Assembly: GCF_002157205.1 (NCBI RefSeq)
Contig: NZ_CP021358.1
Span: 1,054,001-1,118,000, forward strand
Reading direction: 5' to 3'
Source of the DNA: Kushneria marisflavi
Lineage (GTDB): Bacteria > Pseudomonadota > Gammaproteobacteria > Pseudomonadales > Halomonadaceae
Length of the DNA stretch: 64,000 bases
The translations under genes and the position numbers were made by a program. The notes under the pieces were generated by a model, which saw nothing but the letters and a program-made list of their open reading frames with translations, did no database searches and was not told where the DNA came from. This document shows, piece after piece, positions 18,168 through 27,751 of this stretch (positions are counted from its first letter, which is position 1; every line of letters begins with the position of its first letter).

Positions 18168-18212
18168 ACAAAAGAGGGACCGGCAATTGCCGGCCCCCTT
18201 TTGTCGTTTTTT
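18168..18212 (+). terminator. Terminator of holC
   Basis: Hairpin centred on an inner palindrome CCGGCAATTGCCGG, arms extended by AAAAG.GGG / CCCCTTTT, then a second T run at 18207-18212. It lies between convergent holC and the chemoreceptor gene and may serve both. Confidence 0.85.
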
Positions 18213-18282
18213 CTCATGACATCCTGTCAGGCGCGAGACACGGCGAGCCCGAAGGTGAGTTGCACGAGGCGATGCCCGCAGT

Positions 18283-19941
18283 TCAGTGCTGAGGCTCTAC
18301 CCTGAAACGGCGCGTCACTTCACGAAGCTCCTGGGCGCGGCCTTCAAGCTCACCCGCCGCGGCGGCGGTCTGTTCCACCAGAGCAGCGTTGTGCTGGGTG
18401 GACTGATCCATCTGGCTGACGGCCTGGTTGATCTGTTCAATGCCGCTGCTCTGCTCACGGGCACCGGCCGCGATTTCACCAAGCAGATCGTTCATGCGCT
18501 GAATGCGCCTGTCCACGTCATTCATGCGCTCACTGGCCGTCTGCACGCGCTGGGCACCCTCGCCCACCTGCTGACCGGAAATATCGATCAGCGTCTTGAT
18601 GTCATGCGCCGCCGTGGCCGAGCGATTGGCCAACTGGCGCACCTCACCGGCCACTACGGCAAATCCCCGCCCCTCCTCTCCGGCACGGGCAGCTTCCACG
18701 GAAGCGTTAAGTGCCAGCAGATTGGTCTGAAAGGCAATACTGTCGATCAGCGACACGATATCGGCGATTCTGGTCGACCCTTGCGTAATGGACTCCATCG
18801 AGCGGACGGCGTCATCAATGGCCTGCTGACCTTCCCGGGAGGTGTCGCGCGCCTGCTGGGCCAGCTGGCGCGCCTGATCGGTACTGTCGGCACTCTGACG
18901 CACGCTGGCCGTCATCTGCTCCATGCTGGAGGACGTCTCTTCAAGCGCCGCAGCCTGCTGCTCGGTACGGGATGAGAGTTCCTGATTGCCCGAGGCGATT
19001 TCGCCGGCCCCCTGATCAACCGACTGGCTGGTGGCCTGGATGACCCGGACCGATGCTGCCAGCGCATCGCGCATGCTCTTGATGTTCGCCAGCAGACTGT
19101 CCTGATCCCGCTCACGCAGCGCGACGGGGACCGTCAGATCGCCCTCGGCAATCTGTCTGACCACCTCTGTCGCGTAGTCAGGTTCTCCACCAAGCCTGCG
19201 CAGCACGCGCTGCATTCCCCACCAGAACATGGCGGTCAACAGGGCGCCGGCCAGCAGTACCACCAGCCCGGACTTCATCAGATTGTCGAGCACAGTGGCA
19301 TTGACATCCCCCATGAAAACGCCGCTGGCCAGATAGATATCCCAGGGTTCATACCGCGAGACAAAGGCCTTGACCCGAGGCTGACTTTCCGAGCCTCGGG
19401 CAAAGTTGGAACGGTACTCGGTAAATCCCTGACCGTGCATCCGGCCTTCGTTGACCAGATTTTGAAACAGCAGACGTCCGGCTGGATCGGTCACCCCGGA
19501 AACGTCCTGACCATAGGGCCTTTTGGGGTGCGCCATGATCTGCAGATGACCATTAATGACATAGACGTAGTTGTCTCCCCCATCAAAGCGCAGCTCACGA
19601 ATTTCAGCAAAGGCCTGCTGGCGGGCGGCACTTTCGGTCAGCTCACCGCGTTCCACCCGACCCTGATAACTCTGTACAAGGCTCTTTACCATATTCACGG
19701 CACTGGTCAATCGCGCCTCGCGCTCTGCATACATGACATCGCGACTTTGCCAGGCATTGATCATGAGCATGCCCACCAGAATCAGCCACATGATGGCAAT
19801 CCCTGCCATCATCTGACGCCGCAGGGTCATGCTCCGCCGGCCTGACGCCGAACCTCCGAGAGCGTGATTTTCAAGTGATGCCTCTGCGTGCTTTCGAGGC
19901 GCCGTCAGAAGACCTGATCGTGATGTCCCTGTTACCTGCAT
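18283..19941 (-). CDS. Methyl-accepting chemotaxis protein with sCache sensor
   Basis: A 552-residue chemoreceptor. Order: cytoplasmic leader, transmembrane helix IAIMWLILVGMLMI, periplasmic single-Cache domain (NYVYVINGHLQIMAHPKRPYG, then EPWDIYLASGVFMGD), second helix GLVVLLAGALLTAMFWWGM, HAMP (RLGGEPDYATEVVRQIAEGDLTV), and a long coiled-coil signalling domain. The signalling tip is SIAFQTNLLALNASVEAARAGE.GRGFAVVA. sCache_2 domains bind small organic acids in known cases; the ligand here is unknown. The frame opens at 19941; an ATG at 19830 (MTLRRQMM) just before the first helix is an equally possible start, since neither has a good ribosome site. It lies alone, convergent with holC and divergent from valS. 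Confidence 0.9.
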   Translation of the reverse strand: MQVTGTSRSGLLTAPRKHAEASLENHALGGSASGRRSMTLRRQMMAGIAIMWLILVGMLMINAWQSRDVMYAEREARLTSAVNMVKSLVQSYQGRVERGELTESAARQQAFAEIRELRFDGGDNYVYVINGHLQIMAHPKRPYGQDVSGVTDPAGRLLFQNLVNEGRMHGQGFTEYRSNFARGSESQPRVKAFVSRYEPWDIYLASGVFMGDVNATVLDNLMKSGLVVLLAGALLTAMFWWGMQRVLRRLGGEPDYATEVVRQIAEGDLTVPVALRERDQDSLLANIKSMRDALAASVRVIQATSQSVDQGAGEIASGNQELSSRTEQQAAALEETSSSMEQMTASVRQSADSTDQARQLAQQARDTSREGQQAIDDAVRSMESITQGSTRIADIVSLIDSIAFQTNLLALNASVEAARAGEEGRGFAVVAGEVRQLANRSATAAHDIKTLIDISGQQVGEGAQRVQTASERMNDVDRRIQRMNDLLGEIAAGAREQSSGIEQINQAVSQMDQSTQHNAALVEQTAAAAGELEGRAQELREVTRRFRVEPQH

Positions 19942-20083
19942 GTCCGCTTACTCGTTTGAATGCCTGCCAAAAAGAGGGGTCTGTCCTGCCGGGTATCAAC
20001 GTTACGTCGTCGTTTTTAGACTTTAGTATTAACCGGCGGCATTCTATCGGCGCTGTTCAACAATTCTTTAACCGCGCCATGCC

Positions 20084-20113
20084 ATGACGTACGCCCCCTG
20101 GCGGCGCTATAAT
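20084..20113 (+). promoter_or_regulatory. Candidate sigma-70 promoter of valS
   Basis: A perfect -10 hexamer TATAAT at 20108-20113 and ATGACG (4 of 6) at 20084-20089 with an 18-base spacer. The predicted leader is about 70 bases to the valS start at 20189. Confidence 0.65.
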
Positions 20114-20188
20114 TGGCGCCATTTTTCGCAGACTCGAGCACGCTCAGGCGTTCTGCGGGTACTTCACAGCTTCAAACCGAGCCGGTCC

Positions 20189-23032
20189 ATGGAAAAAACC
20201 TATCAGCCTGAATCGATCGAACGCGCCTGGTATCAGCACTGGGAATCCAGAGGCTATTTCGCCCCCACGGGTGAGGGCTCGCCCTATACCATCATGATTC
20301 CGCCGCCCAATGTGACCGGCAGTCTGCACATGGGGCATGCCTTCCAGGACACGCTGATGGATACCCTGATTCGCTATCAGCGCATGAAGGGCCATAACAC
20401 CCTGTGGCAGATCGGCACCGACCATGCCGGCATCGCAACCCAGATGCTGGTCGAGCGCAAACTGCAGCACGAGACCGGCCAGTCGCGCCATGATCTCGGC
20501 CGTGAGGCGTTCATCGACAAGGTGTGGGAGTGGAAAAACGAGTCCGGCGGCCATATCACCCGCCAGCTGCGGCGCATGGGCACCAGCGTTGACTGGAGTC
20601 GCGAACGTTTCACCATGGATGAAGGCTTTTCCAATGCCGTGCGCGAAGCTTTTGTGCGCCTGCATGACGAAGGCCTGATCTATCGTGGCAAGCGACTGGT
20701 CAACTGGGACCCGACCCTGGGCACGGCAATCTCCGATCTGGAAGTCGAAAATCGCGACCAGCAGGGCCAGTTCTGGCATTTCCGCTATCCGCTGGCCGAT
20801 GGCGTCACCACCGAGGCCGGACTGGATCATCTGGTGGTCGCCACCACTCGTCCCGAGACGCTGCTGGGCGATACCTGCGTGGCGGTCAACCCAAATGATG
20901 AACGTTACGCCGCCCTGATCGGCAAGTTCATCATCCTGCCCCTGGTGGGCCGACGCATCCCGGTGATTGCCGATGAACATGCCGACATGGAAAAGGGCTC
21001 GGGCTGTGTGAAGATCACCCCGGCCCACGACTTCAATGACTACGGTGTGGGCCGGCGTCATGACAGCGCACTGATCAACGTCTTCACCCAGCAGGCCTGC
21101 ATCCGGGAGGCGGCTGAAGTCTTCAACATGGACGGCAGCGCGCGTGACGATATCGACACCACCCTGCCCGAAGCCTATCAGGGGCTGCCCCGTTTTGAAG
21201 CGCGTGAAAAAATCGTGGCCGACATGGACGCGCTGGGGCTGCTGGAGAAGGTCGAGACCATCACCAACACCCTGCCCTACGGCGACCGCTCCGGCGATGT
21301 CATCGAGCCATTATTGACCGACCAGTGGTTCGTCGCGGTTGAGACGCTGGCCAAACCGGCCATCGAGGCGGTAGAAAACGGCGATATTCGCTTCGTGCCC
21401 AAAAGCTACGAGAACATGTACTTCTCGTGGATGCGTGATCTGCAGGACTGGTGTATTTCTCGCCAGCTCTGGTGGGGCCATCGCATTCCGGCCTGGTACG
21501 ACGAGAACGGCAAATTCTATGTCGCCCGCAGCGAAGAAGAGGCGCGCGAGAAGTATGCGCTCTCGCCCGAGACAATCCTGATTCAGGACAATGACGTGCT
21601 GGACACCTGGTTCAGCTCCGGTCTCTGGACCTTCGGCACGCTGGGCTGGCCGGAAAAGACCCCGGAACTTGAAACCTTCCATCCGACCAGCACACTGGTC
21701 ACGGGCTTTGACATCATCTTCTTCTGGGTCGCCCGGATGATCATGATGACGCTCAAGTTCACGAATCAGGTCCCGTTCAAGACGGTTTATGTCCACGGTC
21801 TGGTGCGCGACAGCCAGGGCCAGAAGATGTCCAAGTCCAAGGGCAACGTGCTCGACCCGATCGATCTGATCGACGGTATCGATCTGGACACCCTGCTGGA
21901 AAAACGCACCGGCGCCATGATGCAGCCGCAAAAGGCCAAAGCGATCGCGAAGGCCACACGCTCGGAGTTTCCGGACGGCATTGAATCCAATGGCACCGAT
22001 GCCCTGCGCTATACCTTCCTGTCGCTGGCCAGCACCGGTCGCGACGTCAAGTTCGACTCCGGTCGTCTGGAAGGCTATCGCAACTTCTGCAACAAGCTCT
22101 GGAACGCCGCCCGCTACGTGCTGATGAATACCGAGGGCGAGGATTGTGGTCCCGATGGCGACGTCACGCTGTCACTGGCAGATCGCTGGATCGTCTCCCG
22201 CCTTCAGCAGGTCGAAGCCCAGGTCACGAAGGCGCTGGATGAATACCGCTTCGACCACGCCTCTCAGGCACTTTACGACTTCGTCTGGAACGAATACTGC
22301 GACTGGTATCTGGAGCTTTCCAAACCGGTACTGTGGGACGCCGAGGCCACACTTGAAGCGCGTCGCGGTACACGTCGGACGCTGGTACGCGTGCTCGAGG
22401 CCATCCTGCGACTGGCCCACCCGATGATGCCGTTTATCACCGAGGAGATCTGGCAGAAGGTATCGCTGCTTGCCGGGGTGGATATCGACCGACAGGGCAG
22501 CTCCATCATGGTTCAGTCCTGGCCGCAGGCGGACACGTCATGTATCGATGACGCCGCCATGGCCGATATCGAGTGGGTCAAGGCCGTCATCGTTGCCATC
22601 CGCAACATTCGCGCCGAGCTCAATATTGCCCCGGGCAAGCCGCTGGAAGTGCTGCTGACCCATGGCGACGTCAGTGACCGCCAGCGTCTTGAGGACAATG
22701 CGATGTTTTTGAGCAAGCTGGCGCGCCTGGAGAGCATGCGCTTTGTTACCCCGGAAGATGTGCCGGCTTCCAGCGTTCAGCGTGTCGGCACCATGGAAGT
22801 GCATGTGCCGATGGCCGGCCATATCGATCGGGATGCCGAACTGGCCCGCATCGATCGCGATATCGACAAACAGGACAAGCTCATCGGCGGCGTCGAGAAA
22901 AAGCTCGGCAATGAAAGCTTCATGAGCAAGGCACCGGCGGCCGTGGTCGACAAGGAGCGCGCCAAGCTCGAAGAGGCACGCGCCAATCGTGAAACACTAC
23001 TGGCGCAGCGTCGGACCATCGAAACCCTGTAG
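20189..23032 (+). CDS. valS: Valyl-tRNA synthetase
   Basis: A 947-residue class-I aminoacyl-tRNA synthetase that charges tRNA-Val. The HIGH motif appears as HMGH (47-50) within [15 protein letters not shown], and KMSKS at about 546-550 ([13 protein letters not shown]). Between them lies the CP1 editing domain that removes mischarged threonine ([18 protein letters not shown] and the HAD(F) region). The anticodon-binding domain follows, then a C-terminal coiled coil ([20 protein letters not shown]) that grips the tRNA. Full length. I start at 20189 ([11 protein letters not shown]); the frame is open further upstream through the promoter. Confidence 0.97.
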   Translation: MEKTYQPESIERAWYQHWESRGYFAPTGEGSPYTIMIPPPNVTGSLHMGHAFQDTLMDTLIRYQRMKGHNTLWQIGTDHAGIATQMLVERKLQHETGQSRHDLGREAFIDKVWEWKNESGGHITRQLRRMGTSVDWSRERFTMDEGFSNAVREAFVRLHDEGLIYRGKRLVNWDPTLGTAISDLEVENRDQQGQFWHFRYPLADGVTTEAGLDHLVVATTRPETLLGDTCVAVNPNDERYAALIGKFIILPLVGRRIPVIADEHADMEKGSGCVKITPAHDFNDYGVGRRHDSALINVFTQQACIREAAEVFNMDGSARDDIDTTLPEAYQGLPRFEAREKIVADMDALGLLEKVETITNTLPYGDRSGDVIEPLLTDQWFVAVETLAKPAIEAVENGDIRFVPKSYENMYFSWMRDLQDWCISRQLWWGHRIPAWYDENGKFYVARSEEEAREKYALSPETILIQDNDVLDTWFSSGLWTFGTLGWPEKTPELETFHPTSTLVTGFDIIFFWVARMIMMTLKFTNQVPFKTVYVHGLVRDSQGQKMSKSKGNVLDPIDLIDGIDLDTLLEKRTGAMMQPQKAKAIAKATRSEFPDGIESNGTDALRYTFLSLASTGRDVKFDSGRLEGYRNFCNKLWNAARYVLMNTEGEDCGPDGDVTLSLADRWIVSRLQQVEAQVTKALDEYRFDHASQALYDFVWNEYCDWYLELSKPVLWDAEATLEARRGTRRTLVRVLEAILRLAHPMMPFITEEIWQKVSLLAGVDIDRQGSSIMVQSWPQADTSCIDDAAMADIEWVKAVIVAIRNIRAELNIAPGKPLEVLLTHGDVSDRQRLEDNAMFLSKLARLESMRFVTPEDVPASSVQRVGTMEVHVPMAGHIDRDAELARIDRDIDKQDKLIGGVEKKLGNESFMSKAPAAVVDKERAKLEEARANRETLLAQRRTIETL

Positions 23033-23090
23033 CTTCCAGCCGACGGTTTCGAACTCAACTCAGTCACGTACCGATCGTGACGGCTTCCTG

Positions 23091-23120
23091 CAGCAGGCCC
23101 CCGGGCCTGCTGTTTCTGTT
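23091..23120 (+). terminator. Terminator of valS
   Basis: A 10-bp perfect GC-rich stem (23091-23100 with 23103-23112) followed by TTTCTGTTTCT. Confidence 0.85.
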
Positions 23121-23236
23121 TCTGCACGCCCTGGCGTCATGGCTTCCCTCCTGAAATGCCATTAAAGCTCGCCACTTTTTATTAACGGAACATTAAATTA
23201 CAATGAACACCGTTTTATAACTACGCCGTGCCTGCC

Positions 23237-23965
23237 ATGAATTTTCGTCGAATCCTGCTCTACAACCTGCTGGGCGTGGCGCTGGTCACCACCTGGTGGC
23301 TACCTCAGTTTCTGGTCTGGTCTTCCGTGGACGATGCCATCTTCTGGTTTTTCAACCAGTTCATCACGACGGACTACCCGACCTGGACCGGCATTCTCGC
23401 TGCGCTCAATACGCGCGCCTTCGACAGGACGATGTTCGTGTTGCTGGTGGTCATGCTGTATATCGCCATGAAGCGCGACCCTCAGGGCAGCTGGCTCAAG
23501 TGGGGCGCCATTGGCCTGGTCATGACGGTTACGGCCCTGATTCTTCAGGACCTCGTGCACCACGTCATGACTTACAAGCATGCCAGTCCGACCGCAATGC
23601 TTGATCACGTCAACCGGCTTTCGGAGCTGACCCGTCTACCGGCCAAGGATACCGCGTCGAGCAGTTTTCCCAGTGATCACGGGCTCATGGCCATGATCTT
23701 TGCCGCCTTCATGTGGCGCTTTGCCGACCGTCTGGTGGCCTGGAGTGCCACGATGCTGGTCATGCTCGTCTGCGCCCCACGCATCATGGTGGGCGCGCAC
23801 TGGGTCAGTGATGTTTCCGTGGGGGCCCTGTCGATCGCTTTGATTACGCTGCCCTGGGTGCTGTGTACGCCACTGGTATCAAACGCCGTTCAGGGTCTGG
23901 TTCGTCTTTCAAACAGGCTTGCCGTTCGTGCGAGCCGCCGTCATCGGAAGGCTCGCTGCGATTGA
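23237..23965 (+). CDS. LpxT-like lipid A 1-phosphate phosphotransferase, copy 1
   Basis: A 242-residue polytopic PAP2-superfamily protein that resembles E. coli LpxT (YeiU) over its length. LpxT moves phosphate from undecaprenyl diphosphate to the 1-phosphate of lipid A on the periplasmic face. Shared landmarks are the N-terminal FFNQFIT after the first helix, KHASPT, NRLSELTRLPAKD, SFPSDHGLMAMIFAAFMWRF (PAP2 motif 2; LpxT has SFPGDH) and APRIMVGAHWVSDV (motif 3 with catalytic His). Start taken at the ATG 23237; GTG at 23228 is an alternative. The next gene is a close paralogue beginning 34 bases after the stop. Preceded by an AT-rich stretch with probable promoter. Confidence 0.82.
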   Translation: MNFRRILLYNLLGVALVTTWWLPQFLVWSSVDDAIFWFFNQFITTDYPTWTGILAALNTRAFDRTMFVLLVVMLYIAMKRDPQGSWLKWGAIGLVMTVTALILQDLVHHVMTYKHASPTAMLDHVNRLSELTRLPAKDTASSSFPSDHGLMAMIFAAFMWRFADRLVAWSATMLVMLVCAPRIMVGAHWVSDVSVGALSIALITLPWVLCTPLVSNAVQGLVRLSNRLAVRASRRHRKARCD

Positions 23966-23999
23966 GCCGTGGTTTTGGTCTGCCTCAGGAGGGGGTGTC

Positions 24000-24710
24000 A
24001 TGAATCCAACACGTATCATCTACTGCAATCTGGCGGGACTTGTCCTGTTTGCCAGCTGGTTATGGCTATCTGTCTGGTCACTGCTGGATGACCATGTGTT
24101 CCGTTTTTTCAACCAGTTCATTACCAGTGAGCATCCCATATGGGTCAACTTTCTGGGCGCGGTGAATACCCGCTACTTTGATGCCGCCTCGCTGGTCATG
24201 CTGCTGGGCATTTTTGTCTGGGCCATCTCGCTCGATGCTCGCCCGGGGCGCCTCTGGCGCTGGGCGGGGGTCGGTCTGACCATGCTGATCACCGCGGGGC
24301 TTTTGGCAGTGGCCACCAACAAGATGCCCTATGGCCATCCGAGTCCGACGCTCAGTTTTGACCATGTCAATTTTCTGAGCGAGCTGGTCTCGTTTGACAC
24401 CAAGGACGCTGCCAAAAACAGTTTCCCGGGCGACCATGGTCTGATGCTGATGGTGTTTACGGGGTTCATCCTGCGTTTTGGCGACCGTCGCCCGGCCATG
24501 TTGAGTGCCATCATGACTGCCGTGCTCAGCGCACCGCGTGTCATGGTCGGGGCGCACTGGCTTCAGGATGTTTACATGGGCTCGCTTGCCATCGCTCTGG
24601 TCGTGCTGCCCTGGATACTGTGTACGCCGATTGCCTCGCGCTGCGTGGAGGGCATCGAACGCCTGGCCGGGCATTTTCACCTGCCGGGCGCCCGCTACGC
24701 ACAGGGATAA
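24000..24710 (+). CDS. LpxT-like lipid A 1-phosphate phosphotransferase, copy 2
   Basis: A 236-residue paralogue of the preceding gene with the same LpxT-like segments: FFNQFITSEHP, GHPSPTLSFDHVNFLSEL, SFPGDHGLMLMVFTGFILRF and APRVMVGAHWLQDV. This copy keeps the GDH form and KMPYGHPSP spacing seen in E. coli LpxT, so it is the likelier canonical enzyme; copy 1 has SDH. Membrane protein, five to six helices. The start at 24000 has CAGGAGGGGG directly upstream. It is followed by a strong bidirectional hairpin. The pair probably arose by tandem duplication and then diverged; whether both act on lipid A is not known. Confidence 0.82.
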   Translation: MNPTRIIYCNLAGLVLFASWLWLSVWSLLDDHVFRFFNQFITSEHPIWVNFLGAVNTRYFDAASLVMLLGIFVWAISLDARPGRLWRWAGVGLTMLITAGLLAVATNKMPYGHPSPTLSFDHVNFLSELVSFDTKDAAKNSFPGDHGLMLMVFTGFILRFGDRRPAMLSAIMTAVLSAPRVMVGAHWLQDVYMGSLAIALVVLPWILCTPIASRCVEGIERLAGHFHLPGARYAQG

Positions 24711-24726
24711 ATTTGATATACCGACC

Positions 24727-24766
24727 TGACGCAGCAGGGGCCCCAAAAGGGGCCCCTGCTGCGTCA
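24727..24766. terminator. Bidirectional hairpin between lpxT-like gene and gloA
   Basis: An 18-bp perfect stem (24727-24744 with 24749-24766) with an AAAA loop, between convergent genes. No T run, but the stem is exceptionally stable. Confidence 0.75.
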
Positions 24767-24779
24767 TAACGACAGGAAA

Positions 24780-25223
24780 TTACCAGCTGCCGGTATTTTC
24801 CATTGAGGCCCAGGGTTCCTGAGAGGGTTTCGGGTCACCCTTTTGCAGCAGCTCGATGGAGATGCCGTCAGGTGATTTGACGAAGGCCATATGGCCGTCG
24901 CGCGGCGGGCGATTGATCGTGACGCCGTTGTCCATCAGGTGCTGACAGGTGGCGTAGATATCATCAACGCGATAGGCCAGATGGCCGAAATTGCGCGCGC
25001 CCGTGGTCAGTTCTTCCGGATCCCAGTTCCAGGTCAGCTCAAGTTCCGGCGCCTGCTGCTCGCTTGAAGTGGCCTCATCGTCGTTGGCGGCCAGAAAGAT
25101 CAGGGTAAAACGTCCCTTTTCGCTCTCCTTGCGGCGCACTTCCTTCATGCCCAGCAGATTGCAGTAAAAATTCAGGGACTGATCAATATCGGTGATACGT
25201 ACCATGGTGTGTAGATATTGCAC
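24780..25223 (-). CDS. gloA: Lactoylglutathione lyase (glyoxalase I)
   Basis: A 147-residue glyoxalase I. It isomerises the methylglyoxal-glutathione hemithioacetal to S-lactoylglutathione. The N-terminal QYLHTMVRITDIDQSLNFYCNLLGM contains the first metal His. LELTWNWDPE supplies Glu, GHLAYRVDDIYATCQHL the second His, and FVKSPDGISIELLQKG the last Glu, the two-beta-alpha-beta-beta-beta pattern of the family. AAGGAGAAC lies before the start. Monocistronic and divergent from the DoxX gene. Confidence 0.92.
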   Translation of the reverse strand: MQYLHTMVRITDIDQSLNFYCNLLGMKEVRRKESEKGRFTLIFLAANDDEATSSEQQAPELELTWNWDPEELTTGARNFGHLAYRVDDIYATCQHLMDNGVTINRPPRDGHMAFVKSPDGISIELLQKGDPKPSQEPWASMENTGSW

Positions 25224-25388
25224 GGTGTTCTCCTTAAGGTCTTATGGCGCGCGTTTTTAAACGCACATGACACATTGGCTGCCACGTTCTGCCAACGTAT
25301 GCAATCTGGTGAATATCCTGAAACGATGGCACTGTAATGCCGGCGAACAGGTCGTTTTTCAAGTCAGCGCCGGCACACGGGGTAGATC

Positions 25389-25790
25389 ATGTCGTTTTTC
25401 AACAATGAACATCTGGGCAAATTGATCCTTCGCATGGCGCTGGGCGTGACGCTGCTGCTGCACGGGATTGCCAAGATCGGTGCCCCTGGTGTGATGGATC
25501 GTATCGGTGATCATCTCCAAAGCTGGAGCCTGCCGGCACCGCTGGCCTTTGGAGTCTTCATTGGCGAGCTGGTGGCGCCGCTGATGATCCTTGCCGGCTG
25601 GCGCTGCCGAATCGGTGGTGCGCTGACCGCCATCAACATGTTATTTGCCATTGTTTTGATGCGTCTTGGCGCCGTCTGGGCATTGAGCGACACCGGTGGC
25701 TGGCGCATCGAAACCGAAATACTGATGCTGGCCGCGGCACTGGCACTGATGTTTTGCGGCAGCGGTCGCATGGCCGTTCGCCCCGACTAG
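25389..25790 (+). CDS. DoxX family membrane protein
   Basis: A 133-residue four-helix inner-membrane protein of the DoxX family. The family pattern is present: LILRMALGVTLLLHGIAKIG near the N terminus (H-G-x-x-K motif), then FIGELVAPLMILAGWRCRIGGALTAINML, and a C-terminal helix EILMLAAALALMF. DoxX proteins form oxidoreductase complexes in some bacteria, but most are uncharacterised, including this one. It stands alone between divergent gloA and the convergent glycosylase-like gene. Confidence 0.85.
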   Translation: MSFFNNEHLGKLILRMALGVTLLLHGIAKIGAPGVMDRIGDHLQSWSLPAPLAFGVFIGELVAPLMILAGWRCRIGGALTAINMLFAIVLMRLGAVWALSDTGGWRIETEILMLAAALALMFCGSGRMAVRPD

Positions 25791-25801
25791 CAGCCGAACC
25801 C

Positions 25802-26494
25802 TCAAAGCGTCAGATTGTCGGTTCTGACCTCCAGTTGTTTCAGACGCTGTGCCAGAAGCCCTGGAAAGCGGGCATACCAGGTCTGGTTCAGCGGCGACGG
25901 ATGAGGCAGTGGATAAAGCGTAAACGTCTGCGCCTCTCCCTGCGGGGCTTCCAGTGTCACCTCGATGCTGCTTTCAAAGCGATCGTCGCGTTTCCAGAAC
26001 GCCTCCAGCCGATCACGTTCGGCCTTTGGTCGGTTGATCCCAAACCAGAAAAAGGCCTCGCGCCCCAGTGTGATCAGGGAGCGCCCTTCCCAGTGTGAGA
26101 TCAAAAGCTCGTTCATCAGATCATGAAAGTGGCGTTTGACTTTCATCGACCAGGCCTTGTTGCCTACCGGCTTGTAGGGCACGGTATTGATCCAGAAAAA
26201 ATGTTCGCCCACGGCGCGCGAGGCCTCGAAATCCGGCATGCTTTCGCCGTACAGCTGCTCATAAAGCGCCTTTCTGACCAGCTGCCCGCCTGCCCCGATG
26301 AAGGGCTCACCGTAACGCACCTCGTCGCGCCCCGGGTCCCGACCAAAAAAACCGACGCGCAGATGACGCTGGCCAAGCCCGATAATGGGATCGAGCGGGT
26401 CCCGCTCAAAGCGCTGGTAGACTTCGACATCGATGCCGTCGGTGTCGGCTGCCAGCGCTCGAAACGCCTTGTGTTGACGCTGGGTCAGGGACAT
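25802..26494 (-). CDS. Uracil-DNA glycosylase superfamily protein
   Basis: A 230-residue protein with the uracil-DNA-glycosylase fold pattern. A motif-1-like loop GFFGRDPGRDEVRYGEPFIG (about residues 48-67) corresponds to GxxPGxxE of families 4 and 5, and a motif-2-like HPSP lies near the C terminus in YPLPHPSPLNQTW. No four-Cys iron-sulphur cluster is present, which argues against classic family 4. Activity is inferred and unproven. I take the ATG at 26494, eight bases after AAGGAG; the upstream GTG at 26503 touches the ribosome site. Convergent with the DoxX gene, 11 bases between stops. Confidence 0.72.
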   Translation of the reverse strand: MSLTQRQHKAFRALAADTDGIDVEVYQRFERDPLDPIIGLGQRHLRVGFFGRDPGRDEVRYGEPFIGAGGQLVRKALYEQLYGESMPDFEASRAVGEHFFWINTVPYKPVGNKAWSMKVKRHFHDLMNELLISHWEGRSLITLGREAFFWFGINRPKAERDRLEAFWKRDDRFESSIEVTLEAPQGEAQTFTLYPLPHPSPLNQTWYARFPGLLAQRLKQLEVRTDNLTL

Positions 26495-26626
26495 GTTCAT
26501 CACTCCTTGTTACTCTTTGATCACACGGCCTGCTTCCCGCCGTACTGAAACCGGCTCTGGCAGAGCAAGCATAGACTGCCATGGCCTGATGTGACGTCCA
26601 TCAATCAATGGAGTGATACCAACACG

Positions 26627-27685
26627 ATGGATTCTCTGACACAGGCCTGCCTTGGCGGAGCACTGGGCGGCGCCCTACTGGGACGGCGGCTGGGCCGCAA
26701 ATCGATCCTGCTGGGCGCCGTGACGGCCACCCTGCCCGACCTGGACAGTTTCATCGACTACGGCAGCGCCGTGGCCGACTACACCTATCACCGCAGCGCC
26801 ACACATTCGGTCTTTGTTCTGTCGCTGCTGGCCTGCGTGTTCACTCTTGTCTGCACGCGACTGCCGGCCACCCGACAGGTGCCCACTCGGCAATGGTTCT
26901 GGTTCTGGTGGCTGTGCCTGGTCACACACCCCCTTCTGGACGCCTTTACCACCTACGGCACTCAGCTGCTCTGGCCCATCGCCTCGCCGCCGGTGGCATG
27001 GAAAACGATTTTCATCATCGATCCGCTCTATACCCTGCCCATGCTGCTGGCCATTATTGTGGCGCTGATCCGGGGCACGCACGGACGTGCCGTTGTGATC
27101 GGCCTGGCCATGTCCACCGCGTATCTGGGATTTTCCGTCGTGGCCAAATCCATGGTACTGGCCCAGGTGTCGCCGGCACTGATCCAGCGCGGGCTGGATG
27201 ATCGTCCGGTCATGGTCCAGCCCACACCGCTGAACACGCTGGTCTGGCGTGTCACCGTGATCGACGACGATCGCCAGCTTGAAGCGCTGGTCAGCCTGTT
27301 GGATGCCCCTCATACCCTGACCTTCGACAGCTTCCGCCGACCGATGATGGCCCATGGTCTGCTTGTCGACAGCTGGGCCGGCCAGCGTCTGGGCTGGTTT
27401 GCCGCCCCCTTCTGGCGCAGCGAGGAGCGCGATGGCGCGCTGGCCGTGACCGATCTGCGCATGGGGCAGCCCGGCACCTATTCCTTTGCCTTTAATATCG
27501 GGGAACGCGATGATAACGGCCACTGGCAGCCGGCCCCCTCGCGATCGGTTGATATGCCACGCCCCGATACAGGGCTGTTATCAGCGCTGTTGAAACGTAT
27601 TACGCACCCTGAAGCCCTGTGCCCTTCGGATTTTGGTGATCGTGACCTGCTGCTGCCCGACACCGAGTGCCGGCCGAAGGCGTAA
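26627..27685 (+). CDS. YbcI/YdjM-type membrane-bound metal-dependent hydrolase (DUF457)
   Basis: A 352-residue membrane protein of the DUF457 group annotated as metal-dependent hydrolase. Conserved polar motifs sit at the start: MDSLTQACLGGALGG, LPDLDSFIDYG, YHRSATHSVFVL (HR-x3-HS) and CLVTHPLLDAFTTYGTQLLWP (T-H-x-L-L-D). About five helices occupy the first 190 residues; the rest is a soluble domain. Relatives are often near DNA-repair or envelope genes, but the substrate is unknown. Start at 26627 (MDSLTQ) by family alignment; an upstream ATG at 26591 adds 12 residues. Confidence 0.82.
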   Translation: MDSLTQACLGGALGGALLGRRLGRKSILLGAVTATLPDLDSFIDYGSAVADYTYHRSATHSVFVLSLLACVFTLVCTRLPATRQVPTRQWFWFWWLCLVTHPLLDAFTTYGTQLLWPIASPPVAWKTIFIIDPLYTLPMLLAIIVALIRGTHGRAVVIGLAMSTAYLGFSVVAKSMVLAQVSPALIQRGLDDRPVMVQPTPLNTLVWRVTVIDDDRQLEALVSLLDAPHTLTFDSFRRPMMAHGLLVDSWAGQRLGWFAAPFWRSEERDGALAVTDLRMGQPGTYSFAFNIGERDDNGHWQPAPSRSVDMPRPDTGLLSALLKRITHPEALCPSDFGDRDLLLPDTECRPKA

Positions 27686-27751
27686 CATTGCCCGTCACCG
27701 AGCAGGGGTTAATGATTCATTTTTCAGACCAGCCATGAGAGAGAAGCGTTA

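Noticed and set aside
20144..21061. A 305-codon minus-strand frame opposite valS
   Set aside because: Antisense to a conserved synthetase, low-complexity His/Gln-rich translation, no ribosome site.
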